A stretch of DNA of 64,000 nucleotides from Actibacterium ureilyticum (GTDB taxonomy: Bacteria; Pseudomonadota; Alphaproteobacteria; Rhodobacterales; Rhodobacteraceae): assembly GCF_002285435.1 (NCBI RefSeq), contig NZ_NSBT01000020.1, positions 183,098 through 247,097 on the forward strand. Reading direction: 5' to 3'. The notes below the pieces were generated by a model, which was not told where the DNA came from, did no database searches, and worked only from the letters and a program-made list of their open reading frames with translations. The translations under genes and the position numbers were made by a program. This document shows, piece by piece, positions 62,411-64,000 of the stretch; positions within the stretch are counted from its first letter, which is position 1, and every line of letters begins with the position of its first letter.

Positions 62411-63202
62411 TTGCCAAGGCGTAACCCAATGTCTTGGCGCGGCCGCCCGGCTTGTCAGCGTCAGAAGCAGGACCTGGTCTGTCTTGCCCATATTCGCACG
62501 GCTTTCGCCCTGTCGAATGGCACCTATGGCAGCCCGCGAATGCACCGGGACCTCGTCGACGACGGCCACCGGATCGGGCGTCACCGAACGGCCCGGCTGA
62601 TGCGGGAGAATGGCCTCGTGGCCCGTCAAAAGCGGCGGTTCAAGCGGACCACGGACAGCGAACACGCCTGGCCGGTCGCTCCGAACCTGCTCGCCCTGGA
62701 CTTCGAAGCCGAACAGCCGGATCGGAAATGGGGTGCCGACATCTCCTATATCTGGACGGCGCAGGGCTGGCTCTATCTCGCGGTCGTGCTCGACCTCAAC
62801 TCGCGGCGGGTCGTCGGCTGGGCGACGAGTGACCGACTGAAGCGCGGCCTCGCAGTCGAGGCTCTGCGTCGCGCCATTGTGAACCGCGAACCTGCGCCGG
62901 GGCTGATCCATCATTCCGATCGAGGATCGCAACACTGCTCTGTCGATTATCAGGCTGCGCTCCGAAAACGCGGCATCCTGATCTCCATGAGCGGCAAGGG
63001 GAACTGCTACGACAACTCGATGGTCGAGACCTTCTTCAAGACCATCAAGTCGGAGCTGATCTGGCCGATCGCATGGCAAACCCGCCAGCAAGCTGAAAAC
63101 GCCATCGCCAGATACATCGACGGGTTCTATAATCCCGTCAGGCGACATTCATCGCTCGGCTTTCTAGGGTCAGGATGCATTGATTTCCGCCGCGCGGCGT
63201 GA
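62411..63202 (+). pseudogene. Second IS3-family transposase remnant (N-terminally truncated)
   Basis: About 263 codons of another IS3 OrfB. From residue about 12 it reads family-like (RPACQRQKQDLVCLAHIR), with HTH and rve core: DRKWGADISYI (Asp), LIHHSDRGSQHCS (Asp), DNSMVETFFKTIKSE (Glu). The start of OrfB and all of OrfA are missing at the junction with the first IS. The 3' end reads FLGSGCIDFRRAA, altered from the usual FLSPxxFE, and its TGA is the last base before an IS5-type end. Confidence 0.8.
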
Positions 63203-63995
63203 TTCAGGGCTCCAAAACGGAGCGGTAACATGAGCGATCTTTTCTGGCTGACCGACGCGCAGATGGCGCGTCTGTAACCCTTCTTTCCGAAGTCCCATGG
63301 CAAGCCCCGTGTTGACGACAGGCGGGTTTTGAGCGGAATTATTTTCATCAACCGCAATGGCTTAAGGTGGCGCGATGCTCCCGCAGCCTATGGCCCCCAC
63401 AAAACGCTCTACAGCCGGTGGGGGCGTTGGAGCGAGAAAGGCATCTTCGCCCGGATGATGGTCGGCCTGGCTGCGGAGCATGCTGAAGAGAATACCGTGA
63501 TGATTGACGAGACATATCTCAAGGCCCACCGAACAGCGACCAGCATGGCCGTGAAAAAGGGGGGCGTGGCCGCCTGATCGGTCGGACCAAGGGCGGAATG
63601 AACACCAAACTGCATGCCGTCTGTGACAGCCAGGGACGCCCAATCGACTTGTTCGTCACCGCAGGACAGGTGAGCGACTACATCGGCGCGCGGGCGTTGC
63701 TCAGTCGCCTGCCAAACGTCAAATGGCTGCTCGGGGATCGCGGCTACGACGCCGACTGGTTCCGAGAAGCATTGCAGGACAAGGGGATACGCGCCTGTAT
63801 CCCTGGACGAAAGCAACGCAAGACGCCGGTTAAATACGACAAGCGCCGCTACAAATGGCGAAACCGGATCGAGATCATGTTCGGCAGGCTCAAGGATTGG
63901 CGGCGCCTGGCGACCAGATACGACCGATGCTCCAAGGTGTTCCTCTCAGCAATCGCTCTCGCTGCTCTCGTCATCTATTGGTTATGAACCCTGAA
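63203..63995 (+). mobile_element. IS5-family (IS427-like) element, decayed
   Basis: Near-matching inverted repeats TTCAGGGCTC (63203-63212) and GAACCCTGAA (63986-63995) bound a transposase in two reading frames. It begins directly at the second IS3 remnant's stop. Complete length is about 793 bp; target-site duplication could not be confirmed. Confidence 0.75.
63230..63987 (+). pseudogene. IS5/IS427-type transposase with nonsense codon
   Basis: Starts MSDLFWLTDAQMARL, then an in-frame TAA (63275-63277) replaces an expected Gln. The frame continues as LSGIIFINRNGLRWRDAP (63317 onward) to 63577, then the -1 frame carries the rest (GRLIGRTKGGMNTKLHAV... to 63987). The frame change lies on AAAAAGGGGGG, where IS427 elements use programmed -1 frameshifting. 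So the frameshift may be natural, but the TAA is a true lesion. DDE parts: MIDETYLK, LGDRGYDAD, NRIEIMFGRLK. Confidence 0.85.
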
Positions 63996-64000
63996 CCTAA

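Noticed and set aside
1..64000. tRNA, rRNA, CRISPR arrays, prophage or integrase genes
   Set aside because: None seen by reading: no spaced direct repeats, no tRNA-like T-loop with acceptor stems, and no phage structural or integrase genes apart from the IS transposases.

Overview
This is a gene-dense, high-GC, 64 kb chromosomal-type segment from an alphaproteobacterium, most likely a Rhodobacterales (Roseobacter/Paracoccaceae-like) species. That placement is an inference from codon bias, operon style (many ATGA stop/start overlaps), protein character and gene content; there is no rRNA or other phylogenetic marker here. I saw no tRNA, rRNA or CRISPR array. About 60 real genes are organised as a string of self-contained accessory operons, and an insertion-sequence pile-up closes the right end.

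Left part. 1-6.5 kb is a copper-resistance island: a CusA-type efflux pump (5' truncated by the window edge) and CusF on the plus strand, facing a minus-strand set of multicopper oxidase, CopD, CopC, a cytochrome c and a small His/Cys-rich secreted protein. 6.7-16.0 kb is a polyol or sugar catabolic operon: GlpD/EryB-like flavoprotein dehydrogenase, FGGY kinase, complete MalEFGK-type ABC importer, an uncharacterised barrel-type protein and a SorC-family regulator. 16.0-26.1 kb is an exopolysaccharide locus: polymerase/ligase, Wzz-like protein, a fusion of a WecG-type glycosyltransferase with an initiating sugar-phosphate transferase, an outer-membrane export lipoprotein, a flippase and three glycosyltransferases.

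Centre. 26.3-34.6 kb holds the most unusual part: one tight eight-gene minus-strand operon. It encodes an MDR dehydrogenase, an MFS transporter, a cupin, a sugar phosphate cyclase of the 2-epi-5-epi-valiolone-synthase type, a ROK kinase, a GH4-like NAD-dependent enzyme, and OtsB- and OtsA-like proteins. This combination (cyclase + ROK cyclitol kinase + OtsA/OtsB-like pair + dehydrogenase) resembles the core of validamycin-type C7-cyclitol biosynthesis. I propose it makes and exports a small carbasugar or pseudo-disaccharide. 35.1-42.0 kb has a Nudix hydrolase and a LysR-controlled operon in which two different ureohydrolases flank an amino-acid-type ABC importer, suggesting uptake and hydrolysis of a guanidino compound.

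Right part. 42.0-46.1 kb is a methanethiol-oxidase operon (IclR regulator, SBP56/MtoX, SCO1-like copper chaperone, MauG-like dihaem protein) with a striking 37-bp operator-like palindrome. 46.3-54.9 kb carries an FAD/NAD(P)-binding protein, a LysR/aldo-keto reductase divergent pair with repeated half-sites, and an RND efflux pump with its TetR regulator. 55.0-59.6 kb is an uncharacterised catabolic operon (flavin monooxygenase, RidA, DUF1028, LysR, M20 deacylase). From 59.9 kb a secreted protein and a PhoQ-like sensor kinase follow; the kinase is cut before its ATPase domain by an IS3-family element. That element is fused head-to-head to a second IS3 remnant, then comes a decayed IS5/IS427-type element at the window end.
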